Source: Streptomyces gilvus
GTDB lineage: Bacteria > Actinomycetota > Actinomycetes > Streptomycetales > Streptomycetaceae
NCBI RefSeq assembly: GCF_022513565.1
Contig: NZ_JAKWBE010000012.1
Coordinates: 62,001-126,000, forward strand
Length of the DNA stretch: 64,000 nucleotides
Direction: 5' to 3'
Both the position numbers and the translations under genes were made by a program. The notes beneath the pieces were generated by a model. It was not told the origin of the DNA. It made no database searches and saw only the letters and a list, made by a program, of their open reading frames with translations. Positions 24,338-33,174 of the stretch are shown here, piece by piece (the first letter of the stretch is position 1; each line of letters starts with the position of its first letter).

Positions 24338-25756
24338 ATGGGACGTCATGGGTGGACTTCGGGGGCTCGGCGGTGGCGGCTCACCGCGCTGCTCGGTGTG
24401 GGCGTCGCCGCACTCGCGCTGGTCGTGACCCTCCTCAACACGCTTCCGGACAGCGGCGGCACCAAGGGCACCTCGAAGAACGGCGCCACGGTGCACGGCA
24501 CCCCGGTGACCCCGCCGGACCAGGACAGGCCCGAGGTCGGCTGGGGCTTCACCCACACCCAGTACAGCGCCGACGAGGGCAGCTCCACCGCGACCGACCG
24601 GGTCGAGAAGCTGATCCAGGACGCCGGGGGCGTGCCGCAGGACCAGGCGCTCATGGGCTGGGGCGCGGACAACCCCGAGCCGGTGAAGGGCCGTTACGAC
24701 TTCGGCGCGATGGACCGCCGGATCGACTTCATCCGCAGGTCGGGCGGCACCCCGGTCGTCACCCTGTGCTGCGCCCCGGACTGGATGAAGGGCGGCAAGG
24801 CCGGTGTCGACAACACCGACTGGAGCCAGTCCGCGCTGGAGACCGCCCCGCAGCCGCAGCACTACGCCGACTTCGCCGCGCTCGCCGCGACCGTCGCGAA
24901 ACGCTATCCGGACGTACGGCACTTCATCGTCTGGAACGAGTTCAAGGGTTTCTGGAACAACGCCAAGGGCCGCTGGGACTACGAGGGGTACACCCGGCTC
25001 TACAACCTCGTCTACCGGGCGCTGAAGAAGGTCGACAAGGACATCATGGTCGGCGGGCCGTACCTGGTGATGGACAGCGTCGACCCGCGCGACGACGAGG
25101 CCTCCGCGACCTTCAAGGGGCCCTGGGGCGCCATGGACCAGCGGGTCCTGGACGCCTTCGACTACTGGAACGAGCACAAGGCGGGCGCCGACTTCGTCGT
25201 CGTCGACGGCTCCAGTTACACCAACGACGACGAGATGAAGCCGGACGAGTTCGGGGCCACCGACAAGCTCACCGCCGTGGGCGAGTGGGTGCGGCGGCAG
25301 ACGCACGACCTGCCGCTGTGGTGGGCCGAGTACTACGTCGAGCCCGCCGACGGCAACGACGACCGCAAGGGCTGGTCCGAGACGCACCGGGTCGCCGTCC
25401 AGGCCGCCGGGATGATCGCGATGGCCAAGGGCGGTGCGTCCTCGGGCTTCTACTGGAACCCGGAGGACGAGAAGGGCGACACCTGCGCGGGCTGCCTGTG
25501 GACGCCGACGGACGGCTCGGGCGGCGGACAGAAGCTGCCCATGTTCGACCTGGTCTCCCGCTTCAACCAGGCGTTCCGGCCCGGCACGAGGTACGCGACC
25601 GTGTCCGTCGCACCGGACGACGTGCCCAACGTCCGGGTGCTGGCGAGCGACAGAACCGTCCTGGTGGTCAACACCCTCGACCGCTCGATCAGCGCCCAGG
25701 TCGACGGCAAGCGGTTCGCGATGCAGGCGTACGAGGTGAAGTGGCTCAAGCGGTAG
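24338..25756 (+). CDS. Membrane-anchored GH39-like glycoside hydrolase
   Basis: A 472-residue protein with one N-terminal membrane segment (RLTALLGVGVAALALVVTLL) and a GH39/beta-xylosidase-like barrel outside. The acid/base glutamate is likely in HFIVWNEFKGFWNN and the nucleophile in LPLWWAEYYVEP. FGAMDRRIDFIRRSGGTPVVTLCCAPDWM is also typical. A small beta domain closes the C-terminus. ATG 24338 is used; a GTG at 24284 would add 18 residues. It converges on the end of a glycan-assembly operon, so it may trim or remodel that surface polymer. The substrate is inferred from context only. Confidence 0.82.
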   Translation: MGRHGWTSGARRWRLTALLGVGVAALALVVTLLNTLPDSGGTKGTSKNGATVHGTPVTPPDQDRPEVGWGFTHTQYSADEGSSTATDRVEKLIQDAGGVPQDQALMGWGADNPEPVKGRYDFGAMDRRIDFIRRSGGTPVVTLCCAPDWMKGGKAGVDNTDWSQSALETAPQPQHYADFAALAATVAKRYPDVRHFIVWNEFKGFWNNAKGRWDYEGYTRLYNLVYRALKKVDKDIMVGGPYLVMDSVDPRDDEASATFKGPWGAMDQRVLDAFDYWNEHKAGADFVVVDGSSYTNDDEMKPDEFGATDKLTAVGEWVRRQTHDLPLWWAEYYVEPADGNDDRKGWSETHRVAVQAAGMIAMAKGGASSGFYWNPEDEKGDTCAGCLWTPTDGSGGGQKLPMFDLVSRFNQAFRPGTRYATVSVAPDDVPNVRVLASDRTVLVVNTLDRSISAQVDGKRFAMQAYEVKWLKR

Positions 25757-25787
25757 GGCCGTAGGCCGCTTCACCCCGTACGCGATC

Positions 25788-28700
25788 TCACTTCAGGCTC
25801 AGGAACCGTTGCACCAGTGAGGCCAGCAGCACCGCCAGGAGCGGCAGTGAGAACCAGAAACTGCTCTGCAGCAGGCGCAGTTGGCGCACGCTGGGGCGCA
25901 TCGCGACCCGGAGGACCTCGCGTGCCGTCAGCATCAGGATCAGCGCGAGGGCGGCGAGGGCGCCGACGACCGACCACGGCGTCCAGGTGATCTGCGGGCC
26001 GATCGGACCCGGGTCCGGCTTGGGCACCTTGCCCTCGGGCTGTTTCCTGAGGGCGTAGATCGTCGCGTCCGCGTTGTCGTACACCTTCTTCACCTCGGGC
26101 CGCCGGTCCAGGTTCTGGATCAGCCGGGGTTCCCAGGTGGCCGAGTAGCCCACGTCCATCTGGAGGTAGGTCACCTGGCCCGCGTTGATCATCAGGTACG
26201 AGTTCGGCCCCGCGTCCTTGAGGGCCTTGACCAGGCTGGAGACCAGGACCGGGTCGGCCGGCGCGAGCGTCGGCACGTAGTCGACCCGCTCCATGTCCTT
26301 CGCGCCCCACGGCATCGCCGGGGTCACGTCGTTGACGGTGTCGTTGCTCAGCCACAGCAGACGGACCGTCGGTTTGTCGTGGGCGTAGACGTAGTTCATG
26401 GCGGCGACCTCACCGGGCCGGACCCGTTCGAAGGGCTCGTTGCCCCAGCGGGCCACCAGGAAGCCGCCCATCAGCAGCAGCCCGGCCAGCAGGGCCGCCA
26501 GCGGGGCCAGGCTCACCCGGTCCTTGTCCCGCTCCTCGGCGGTGACGCCGGTGCGCGGGAACAGGGCGAGACCGGCCAGCAGGGCCGCGCCGGGCAGGGC
26601 GAACATGAAGACGCGCAGCGCCATCTCGCCGCCGTAGGACTGCATGCCGAAGCCGAGGAACGGGACGAAGGTGAGGACCAGCAGCGACCGCTCGCGGTAC
26701 TTGTGGTCACGCCGGCGCCACCAGCCCCAGCAGGCGAACAGCATCACAGCGCCGGCCAGCAGCACACGCGCGTACAGGACGAGCCTGTGGGTCGAACTGC
26801 CGCCCTGGATACGGCCGGAGACGGAGGTGGAGACGTTGCTGCCGACCCCGCCGACCCCGCCGAACAGCTCGTCGAAGTGGCCGGACCAGTACGGCTCGGC
26901 CATGAAGCCGATCCACACCGCGACCACCACGGCGAACAGGACGGGCAGACCGCGCAGTTCGGAGCGGCGGACCAGGACGAGCGCCGCGAGCACGCCCAGC
27001 ATCACGAACGGGGTGAGTTGGTGGGCGGGAACGCTCGCCATGAACAGGCCGATCAACACGGCCAGCAGGACGGCCTTCTGACGCCGGTTCGCCGGTTCGA
27101 CCTCCGCCTCGCCGGGCCGCCGCTTGGTCCAGATCACCCGCGGTTCGCGGAACCAGACCAGCAGGATCGCCACGAACGCCAGGTAGAGCAGGTAGGTGAA
27201 GCCCTGCGGGGAGAAGTAGTCCTGGCCGACCCAGCCGCTGAGGACGAAGATCCAGATGCCGGTCCACTTCGCGCGCCAGCTCGCCCGCATCGAGCGGACG
27301 AGGAGGAACATCGGTGCCAGATACAGGAGTTGGATGGTCAGCGGCCACCAGCGGATCAGGTCGGTGAGGTCGGTGACCCCGCAGGCCTTGGTCACGAACG
27401 CGGCGACCGCGAAGAAGCCCGGCCAGCTCCAGCGCGCGTCCAGGTCGGGCACGGCCGACCCGGTCCGGTCGATGTAGTCGAGGAAGCCCAGGTGCTGCCA
27501 GGCCGTCGGGAAGCGCGGCTCGGTCTCGATCACCGCGGGCAGAGCGTGCAGTGACACCACGGTCGCCAGCAGCGTGACGAACAGCAGCGCCTTGTGCTCG
27601 CGGCCCAGCCACAGCAGCGAGCCGAACACCGCGACCAGCAGCGCGGCCCCGACCAGCGTCGGCAGCGGCAGGACCGAGATCAGCCCGAGCCCGCCCATGC
27701 GGTCCAGGTCGCTCTCGCCGAGCCGCAGCGCGGGCACCCAGTACAGCAGCAGCGCGGCGACCAGCAGACAGCCCAGGACCAGCCCGAGCCGGGTGGGCCG
27801 CAGCCGCTGACGCCAGGACAGGGCGGGCGGCTCGGGCTCGCGCACCTCTTCCTCTTGTACGGGTGTCTCCGCCTGCGCGGGCGACGGCTCCTGTACGCCC
27901 TTTTCGGCGAGTCCGGCCTCGAAGGGCGCGTCGATCTCCAGCTCGGCCGGCCCCAGCGAGGCCTCCGAACCGGGTTCCCGCTCCTCCACCGGCAGCCCGA
28001 CCTGCGGTTGCTTCGCCCAGGTCGGCCGGTGGTCCGGGCGGACGACGGGCGTGCCGGTGGGCGGGGTGCCCGGTCCCGGGCGCACGTCGGGGCGCCGTTC
28101 CTGGTGGTCGAAGTCGACATGGATGCCGAGCGCGAGGGTGTCGGTGTCCAGCGCCCAGGCCGGTCCGCGCCGGCGCGGGTTCTCGCTCGCGGGTACGTCC
28201 CGCGCACCCAGGTCGGCGAGGTCCCCGTCGGGCGCCGCGTCCGCGGGCAGTTCGGCCGGGGCGGCCTTCACCGTGCGGTACAGCTTGGGCGCGGCGATGG
28301 TGACGATCACGGCGAGCGAGGAGATCTCGGCGACACCGGCGCCGGTCAGCCCCATCCGGGGCAGCAGCAGCAGGGTCAGCCCGAGCACCAGCACGCACAA
28401 CAGGCCCTGCAGCCAGGCCAGTCCGGCGGTGCGGCTCTGGGCGCGCAGCACCGCGAAGTACGTCTCCATCACGACCCTCAGCAGCGCGCCGACCGCGAAC
28501 CAGCGCAGCAGCGGGGTCGCCGCATCCGCGTAGCCCGAGCCGAAGACGCCGAGGATGTACGGCGCCCCGAGGAACAGCAGCCCGCAGATCGGCAGCATGA
28601 TCCGGGCCATCCGCCGCAGCGCGGCCCGGGTGTTGGCGGCGAGCCGGGCCGGGTCGTGCGAGCCCTCGACGGTCAGCGAGGCGCCCATGTTGATGGCGAG

Positions 28701-29597
28701 CAGGTTGATGGTGCCGCCGATGGTGGTGGTGATGTAGAAGTACGCGTTGTCCTCGGAGCTGACCTGCGAGGCGATGATGACCGGCACGAGGTAGACCACG
28801 GCGAGCGAGAACAGCGAGCCCGTGTAGTCGCCGGCGAGGAACCTGCCGATCTCCTTGACCGTCGGCGGCTTCGCGTGGTCCTCGGTCGCCTTGACATGCC
28901 GGGGCGCCAGTCTGCGGAAGACCAGGATGCCGAGCGGCACCACGGAGGTGGCGATCGCCAGGACCCAGGACAGGAAGACACCGGTCGTCGGCATCGAGGC
29001 GGCGAGCCCGATCAGCAGCGCCAGCTTCACCGCGGAGAAGACGGTGTTGCCGACGGGCACCCAGGGCGCGCTGCGCAGCCCGGTCAGCACCCCGTCCTGC
29101 AGGGTGAGCAGGTTCCAGGCGGCGACCGCCATGATGAAGCCGAGGCCCTTGACCGCCCCGTGGAGAAAGGCGTACGACGGCCCCCAGGTGTCCAGCGTCA
29201 GCAGGAAGACGCCCGCCGCGAACGACACCACGACGCAACTGGCCGCGTACGTACGGAAGATGAAGCGCCCGGTGCTGCGGCCGGCGACCGGGATGAAGCG
29301 GGCCAGGGCGCCCGTCAGGGTCACCGCGGTCAGGCCCGCCAGCAGCTTCATCGCGGCGATCGCGGCCGAGCCCTGGCCCACCGCCGTGTCGGAGTAGTAG
29401 CGGGCGGCCACCAGCCAGTACCCGAGGCCCAGCACCGCGGAGATACCGGTGTTGAGCATCAGGGCGTATGCGTTGCGGAACAGCGGGCTGCCGCTTTGGG
29501 ACCGGCGAAGCCCGGGCAGCCGAAGACGGCGCCCCGGCTGCTCGGGCGCCTCGGTCGGGGGCTGGGCCTCGGTTGTCGTGGTCGTCGTGTCAGACAC
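25788..29597 (-). CDS. Wzx-like flippase fused to a GT-C-like membrane glycosyltransferase domain
   Basis: A 1,269-residue integral membrane protein. The N-terminal 450 residues form a MOP/Wzx-type flippase with about 12-14 membrane helices (SPLFRNAYALMLNTGISAVLGLGYWLVAARYYSDTAVG at the start). A charged, Pro/Glu-rich linker of about 150 residues follows (for example PVQEEEVREPEPPALSW). The rest is a second multi-spanning domain with GT-C-like topology and a soluble extracytoplasmic region near the end (MNYVYAHDKPTVRLLWLSND...). The GTG start overlaps the deacetylase gene by 8 nt. I infer that it flips a lipid-linked saccharide and transfers or polymerises it outside. No acceptor can be named. 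Confidence 0.85.
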   Translation of the reverse strand: MSDTTTTTTEAQPPTEAPEQPGRRLRLPGLRRSQSGSPLFRNAYALMLNTGISAVLGLGYWLVAARYYSDTAVGQGSAAIAAMKLLAGLTAVTLTGALARFIPVAGRSTGRFIFRTYAASCVVVSFAAGVFLLTLDTWGPSYAFLHGAVKGLGFIMAVAAWNLLTLQDGVLTGLRSAPWVPVGNTVFSAVKLALLIGLAASMPTTGVFLSWVLAIATSVVPLGILVFRRLAPRHVKATEDHAKPPTVKEIGRFLAGDYTGSLFSLAVVYLVPVIIASQVSSEDNAYFYITTTIGGTINLLAINMGASLTVEGSHDPARLAANTRAALRRMARIMLPICGLLFLGAPYILGVFGSGYADAATPLLRWFAVGALLRVVMETYFAVLRAQSRTAGLAWLQGLLCVLVLGLTLLLLPRMGLTGAGVAEISSLAVIVTIAAPKLYRTVKAAPAELPADAAPDGDLADLGARDVPASENPRRRGPAWALDTDTLALGIHVDFDHQERRPDVRPGPGTPPTGTPVVRPDHRPTWAKQPQVGLPVEEREPGSEASLGPAELEIDAPFEAGLAEKGVQEPSPAQAETPVQEEEVREPEPPALSWRQRLRPTRLGLVLGCLLVAALLLYWVPALRLGESDLDRMGGLGLISVLPLPTLVGAALLVAVFGSLLWLGREHKALLFVTLLATVVSLHALPAVIETEPRFPTAWQHLGFLDYIDRTGSAVPDLDARWSWPGFFAVAAFVTKACGVTDLTDLIRWWPLTIQLLYLAPMFLLVRSMRASWRAKWTGIWIFVLSGWVGQDYFSPQGFTYLLYLAFVAILLVWFREPRVIWTKRRPGEAEVEPANRRQKAVLLAVLIGLFMASVPAHQLTPFVMLGVLAALVLVRRSELRGLPVLFAVVVAVWIGFMAEPYWSGHFDELFGGVGGVGSNVSTSVSGRIQGGSSTHRLVLYARVLLAGAVMLFACWGWWRRRDHKYRERSLLVLTFVPFLGFGMQSYGGEMALRVFMFALPGAALLAGLALFPRTGVTAEERDKDRVSLAPLAALLAGLLLMGGFLVARWGNEPFERVRPGEVAAMNYVYAHDKPTVRLLWLSNDTVNDVTPAMPWGAKDMERVDYVPTLAPADPVLVSSLVKALKDAGPNSYLMINAGQVTYLQMDVGYSATWEPRLIQNLDRRPEVKKVYDNADATIYALRKQPEGKVPKPDPGPIGPQITWTPWSVVGALAALALILMLTAREVLRVAMRPSVRQLRLLQSSFWFSLPLLAVLLASLVQRFLSLK

Positions 29598-30390
29598 GGG
29601 AACGGATGGCCTTCCGGCGGACCTGACGTGCTCTGCGGACCAGGGCGTACCCCTTGGTGAGGGCACGGTCCCCGGCGAAGGTGCGGGCGATCGAACGGCC
29701 TTCGAGAAGGCGTCCGAACTCCTCGATCCCGGTGCTGCGGCGCACGGTGACCCGCCGCAGCGCGTACGGGCCCTGGCGGCGGCGAGCGAGCGCGTTGCCG
29801 ACGGCGAGCGCCTGGGCGTACCCGCTCTCCCGGACGGCCTCGCGCACCCGGCGGCTGGAGTAGCCGTAGGGATAGGCGAAGGAGGCCGGGGCGGTGCCCA
29901 GTTCGTCGGCGACGATCTCGCGGCACCGGCTCAGCTCGTAGCGCAGCCTGTCGTCGGCGAGCTGGTCGAGCTGCGGGTGGGTGTGGCTGTGGCCGCCGAT
30001 CTCGACGTCCACCGCGGCCAGTTCGCGCACCTGGTCCCAGTCGAGCATCGTGTCGAGGCCGCCCCCGGTGTCGTACGCGCCCTTGATCCAGCCCGTGGAG
30101 ACGAACAGGGTCGAGGCGAAGCCGTGCTTGGCGAGCACGGGCAGGGCGTGCCGGTGCACGCCCTCGTAGCCGTCGTCGAAGGTGATCAGGACGGGACGCG
30201 GCGGCAGCGGGCGCCCCGTGCGCCAACCGGCCGCGAGAGCGGCGGTGCCGACGGGGGTGAGCCCGAGGTCGCCGATCATCGCCATCTGCTCGCAGAACGC
30301 CTCGGGCGCGACCGACAGCGCACGCGTGGCGTCGTTCGGCGCGGTCGCCACCGAGTGGTACATCAGGATCGGCACCGGCGTTTCAGTCAT
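29590..30390 (-). CDS. NodB-type polysaccharide deacetylase
   Basis: A 266-residue carbohydrate esterase 4 protein. The first NodB motif is PVLITFDDGYEG, with the catalytic and metal aspartates, and the second is VEIGGHSHTHPQLDQL, with the metal histidines. YPYGYSSRRVREAVRESGY matches motif 3. There is no signal peptide, so it may act in the cytoplasm on a lipid-linked precursor or be exported another way. It overlaps the upstream GT2 gene by 8 nt and the downstream flippase fusion by 8 nt. Its probable role is to deacetylate N-acetyl sugars of the surface polymer. Confidence 0.9.
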   Translation of the reverse strand: MTETPVPILMYHSVATAPNDATRALSVAPEAFCEQMAMIGDLGLTPVGTAALAAGWRTGRPLPPRPVLITFDDGYEGVHRHALPVLAKHGFASTLFVSTGWIKGAYDTGGGLDTMLDWDQVRELAAVDVEIGGHSHTHPQLDQLADDRLRYELSRCREIVADELGTAPASFAYPYGYSSRRVREAVRESGYAQALAVGNALARRRQGPYALRRVTVRRSTGIEEFGRLLEGRSIARTFAGDRALTKGYALVRRARQVRRKAIRSRV

Positions 30391-31372
30391 CGGATCCCCC
30401 CTCGATCCCGGCCACCGAGAACGTGGCCCCGCCCCGGCGGGCCCGCACGCTCCCCACGACGTATCCGCCCGCCGCCGTCAGCACCCCGGCGACGATGGCC
30501 CCGGCCCGCCCCGCTCCGCCCGGCCGGGCCAGTACGGCGTCCCGCAGCCCGCGCGCCACCCCGGCCGGCAACACCCGGGTGGTGTACCGGCGTTCGGACT
30601 CGAGCCCCTTGTCCGCGCCCACACTGCGGGCCACCAGCGCCTTGGACAGTCCCTCGGCGTAGGCGCGGGTGCGGAAGTACCGGAAGTGCTCGCGCGCCGC
30701 GGGCACCCGGTGGTGGATCACCGCCCGGTCGTCGATGAGCAGGACGGCCTCGGGCCTGCACCGGCTGAGCCGGATGCACAGCTCCGTCTCCTCGCAGCCC
30801 AGCGGCCGCTTGTCGCCGTCGCGTCCGATGCCGGTCGCGAAACCGCCCGCGGCGTCGAACGCCGTACGACGGAAGGAAGCGTTTCCGCCGAGGACGTTGC
30901 GCACCCGCACCCGGCCCGGCGGCAGCCCCCGGTAGGTGCAGCCCACCACCCAGTCGAACTCCTCCGGGAACCAGGCCGGACGGCGGCCGGACGCCCAGAC
31001 GGGCATCGTGCGGCCGCCGACCGCCATCACCCGGGGATCGGTGTAGGCCTCGGTGAAGCGGCGCAGCCAGTCGCGCTCGGCCACGGCGTCGTCGTCGAGG
31101 AAGGCGAGCACCTCGCCGCGGGAGGCCGCGATGCCGGTGTTGCGGCCGGCGGACAGGCCACGCGGGCCCGCGTTGGCGAGCACCCGTACGTCCGCGGTCT
31201 CCTTGTACTCCCTGGTGAGTCGTTCCAGCAGGGTCGGGTTGTGGTCGACGACCAGCAGGGTCTCCAGAGCGGGCCGTGACTGCGCGCGCACCGAGGCGAC
31301 CGCGGCGAGGATGTCCTCCCAGCGGTCCTCGGTGTAGACGCAGATCACGACGGAGACGTCGAGATCGCTCAA
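30383..31372 (-). CDS. Family 2 glycosyltransferase
   Basis: A 329-residue GT-A fold glycosyltransferase. VSVVICVYTEDRWEDILAAVASVRAQSR opens the nucleotide-sugar domain, and the DxD motif is in EVLAFLDDDAVAERDW. The acceptor region has GCEETELCIRLSR (ED motif). A short hydrophobic segment near the C-terminus (AGAIVAGVLTAAGGYVVGSV) may tether it to the membrane. The start is a TTG overlapping the previous stop (TTGA) with GGAGAGG upstream. It is the second gene of the glycan operon; donor and acceptor are unknown. Confidence 0.87.
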   Translation of the reverse strand: MSDLDVSVVICVYTEDRWEDILAAVASVRAQSRPALETLLVVDHNPTLLERLTREYKETADVRVLANAGPRGLSAGRNTGIAASRGEVLAFLDDDAVAERDWLRRFTEAYTDPRVMAVGGRTMPVWASGRRPAWFPEEFDWVVGCTYRGLPPGRVRVRNVLGGNASFRRTAFDAAGGFATGIGRDGDKRPLGCEETELCIRLSRCRPEAVLLIDDRAVIHHRVPAAREHFRYFRTRAYAEGLSKALVARSVGADKGLESERRYTTRVLPAGVARGLRDAVLARPGGAGRAGAIVAGVLTAAGGYVVGSVRARRGGATFSVAGIEGGSDD

Positions 31373-32190
31373 GACACCTCTCCCCGCACCGAGTCCAGCA
31401 TCGGCGAATGGCGTTCCTGCCGGCGCAGCTCCCGCCGGTTGGAGCGCTCCTTGAGGATGACCTTCAGCACCCGGAACCCGTCCCGCACGGCGCGCAGATT
31501 GCTGGCGCCGTGGATGCGCAGGTACTCGTAGCTGGGGATCTCCTGCACCTTCAACCCGGCCTTGACCACCCGGATGTTGATGAGGGTCTCGATCTCGAAG
31601 CCGGTGCAGTCGAGGGAGATCTTGTCCAGGCAGTGCCGCCAGAAGGCGTTGTAGCCGTAGCAGAGATCGGTGTAGCGGGCGCCGAACTTGCGGTTGACGA
31701 TCGTGCACAGCGCCCAGTTGCCGAGCTTGCGGACGAAGGTCATGTCGTCGGTGCCGCCGCCGTTGGCGAAGCGTGAGCCCTTGGCGAAGTCGGCGCCGGA
31801 GACCAGGGCGGAGACGTACGAGACGATCTCACCGCCGTCGGCCGAGCCGTCCGCGTCGACCATCACGATGATGTCGCCGGTGCAGGCCTCGAACCCGGTG
31901 ATCAGGGCGTCCCCCTTGCCCTTGCCCCGCTGCTCGACGACCTTGACCTTCGGCCACAGTTCACGGGCCACTTCCACGGTGTCGTCCGTGGAGTTGCCGT
32001 CCACCAGGACCACTTCGTGTATCCAGTCCGGCAGTGTCTTGAAGACGTAGGGGAGATTCTCCGCCTCGTTCATCGCGGGAATCACCACGCTCACCGGTGG
32101 TGCGATGGCCAGATGCGAGGAGATCGGCCGGTATTGGGCGGCGGCTGACGGGCCCTCGCCCGTGGCGGCCGGCCGCAGTACGGAACTCAT
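31369..32190 (-). CDS. DPM1-like polyprenyl-phosphate glycosyltransferase (GT2)
   Basis: A 273-residue GT2 enzyme resembling dolichyl/polyprenyl-phosphate sugar synthases. PVSVVIPAMNEAENLPYVFKTLPDWIHEVVLVDGNSTDDT begins the domain and VMVDADGSADGGEIVSYV carries the DxD motif. RHCLDKISLDCTGFEIETLINIRVVKAGLKVQEIPSYE follows. There is no C-terminal membrane anchor. Such enzymes load a sugar onto undecaprenyl phosphate at the inner face of the membrane, which would supply substrate for the GT-C domain three genes downstream. The ATG at 32190 follows AGAGGGA. It is the first gene of the operon. Confidence 0.88.
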   Translation of the reverse strand: MSSVLRPAATGEGPSAAAQYRPISSHLAIAPPVSVVIPAMNEAENLPYVFKTLPDWIHEVVLVDGNSTDDTVEVARELWPKVKVVEQRGKGKGDALITGFEACTGDIIVMVDADGSADGGEIVSYVSALVSGADFAKGSRFANGGGTDDMTFVRKLGNWALCTIVNRKFGARYTDLCYGYNAFWRHCLDKISLDCTGFEIETLINIRVVKAGLKVQEIPSYEYLRIHGASNLRAVRDGFRVLKVILKERSNRRELRRQERHSPMLDSVRGEVS

Positions 32191-32534
32191 GAGTCTGGTC
32201 CCTCTCGTCCGGTGGACCGCCCGCCCCTGGGCGGCCCGGTTTTGTGTCCGGTTCGAAAGGGGGGTTCACGCCTGAGCATGACGAAAAGGAACTCCGTGCA
32301 CGCCGAAGCGAGCTGGCAGAACTGGCCGTCTGCCGTAATGACGGCAGCCGACCGCGCGGCACGACTCGGTCACAAGTGCGGTCACCGAGCACGGCACCCC
32401 CCTACCGCGCCCCGCCCCGGAAGCCACCGCGGTCCTGAGCCCTCCCCTGGAGCCGCTGTGTGATGGTCCGATGCGGGTGAGATGTACGACGGTATTGACG
32501 ATTGAACCCGTATGGCAAGGCCTGGAGTCAAGCC
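32191..32534. other. 344-nt intergenic region upstream of the glycan operon
   Basis: This space should hold the promoter for the leftward glycan operon. A candidate on the - strand is TTGCCA, 18 nt, TACCGT, lying around 32487-32516. The compact GC palindrome CCGCCC-CT-GGGCGG at 32221-32234 sits between it and the first gene and could act on the leader. The right end is unusually AT-rich for the window. I see no convincing gene. Confidence 0.45.
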
Positions 32535-32945
32535 TCACCTTTTTGTTGGTTTGACCGTTACACAACTTAGAAGTAGAAGTGCACAACTGATGACGGTCAC
32601 GGCAATGATCCCGCCATGTACCGACCAGCGGTGGACGGCCAACATGCCCTGAGCCACGAGCATGTTGATGACGACCGCGCCCGCGACGGCGGCGAGCGTG
32701 CGGCCGAAGGGTTCCAGCCCGCGCAGCGCGGCCGCGATGGCGGTCGCCGGCGCCGCGAGCAGGAAGAACAGGGTGAGCGGACCGCGCAGCGCGGAGCCGG
32801 AGTCGAACAGCGCGAGCAGGGCGCCGAACACCCCCACGGCCGTCGCGGCCCCCGCGAGCAGAGGCCTCAGGTCCCTCCCCGGACCGGGTCCCGCCCGCTC
32901 TGTGCCGCTGTCGTCCGACGGTCTCTTGATACGGATGGTCTGCAT
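32535..32945 (-). CDS. Small integral membrane protein, unknown function
   Basis: A 136-residue protein with a basic N-terminus (MQTIRIKRPSDD) and about four membrane helices: LLAGAATAVGVFGALLALF, LTLFFLLAAPATAIAAALRG, TLAAVAGAVVINMLVAQGMLAV and GGIIAVTVISCALLLLSCV. It ends with TVKPTKR. The ATG at 32945 is preceded by a G-rich run at about 11 nt; longer frames start in implausible cysteine-rich sequence. It reads in the same direction as the glycan operon, 344 nt upstream of it, and could be an accessory membrane component. I do not recognise a family. Confidence 0.7.
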   Translation of the reverse strand: MQTIRIKRPSDDSGTERAGPGPGRDLRPLLAGAATAVGVFGALLALFDSGSALRGPLTLFFLLAAPATAIAAALRGLEPFGRTLAAVAGAVVINMLVAQGMLAVHRWSVHGGIIAVTVISCALLLLSCVTVKPTKR

Positions 32946-33174
32946 TGGCGACTTTGCCCCCCAGCGCGCCGGATGCCGGACTTCAATGTCGCGCAGGCGA
33001 ACTGGGGGCGTCAAGGCGCGAACAAGGCACATGCCTGTTCCCTGTGCCTCCCGTTTGTCTCCCGGGCGTCCGGTTCGTTTCCCGCTGCACCGAAAAGCTT
33101 GACATGGACACTTCCCCTCAACACGCGTAGTTGGTACGACGGTTATGGCAGAGATCCTGCTAAAGGGAGGTTCC

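Noticed and set aside
26707..29238. An 843-codon alternative frame within the flippase fusion gene
   Set aside because: Same-strand frame shadow with R/A/G-rich translation and no membrane pattern; the main frame has clear helices.
32278..32463. 61-codon + strand frame MTKRNSVHAEASWQ... upstream of the glycan operon
   Set aside because: Weak spacing to a G-rich run, proline/arginine-rich end, no domain, and it lies where the operon promoter is expected.
33099..33133. Promoter TTGACA ... TAGTTG for the SGNH lipase gene
   Set aside because: The spacer would be 23 nt, too long; only the -35-like hexamer is reported, in the gene entry.
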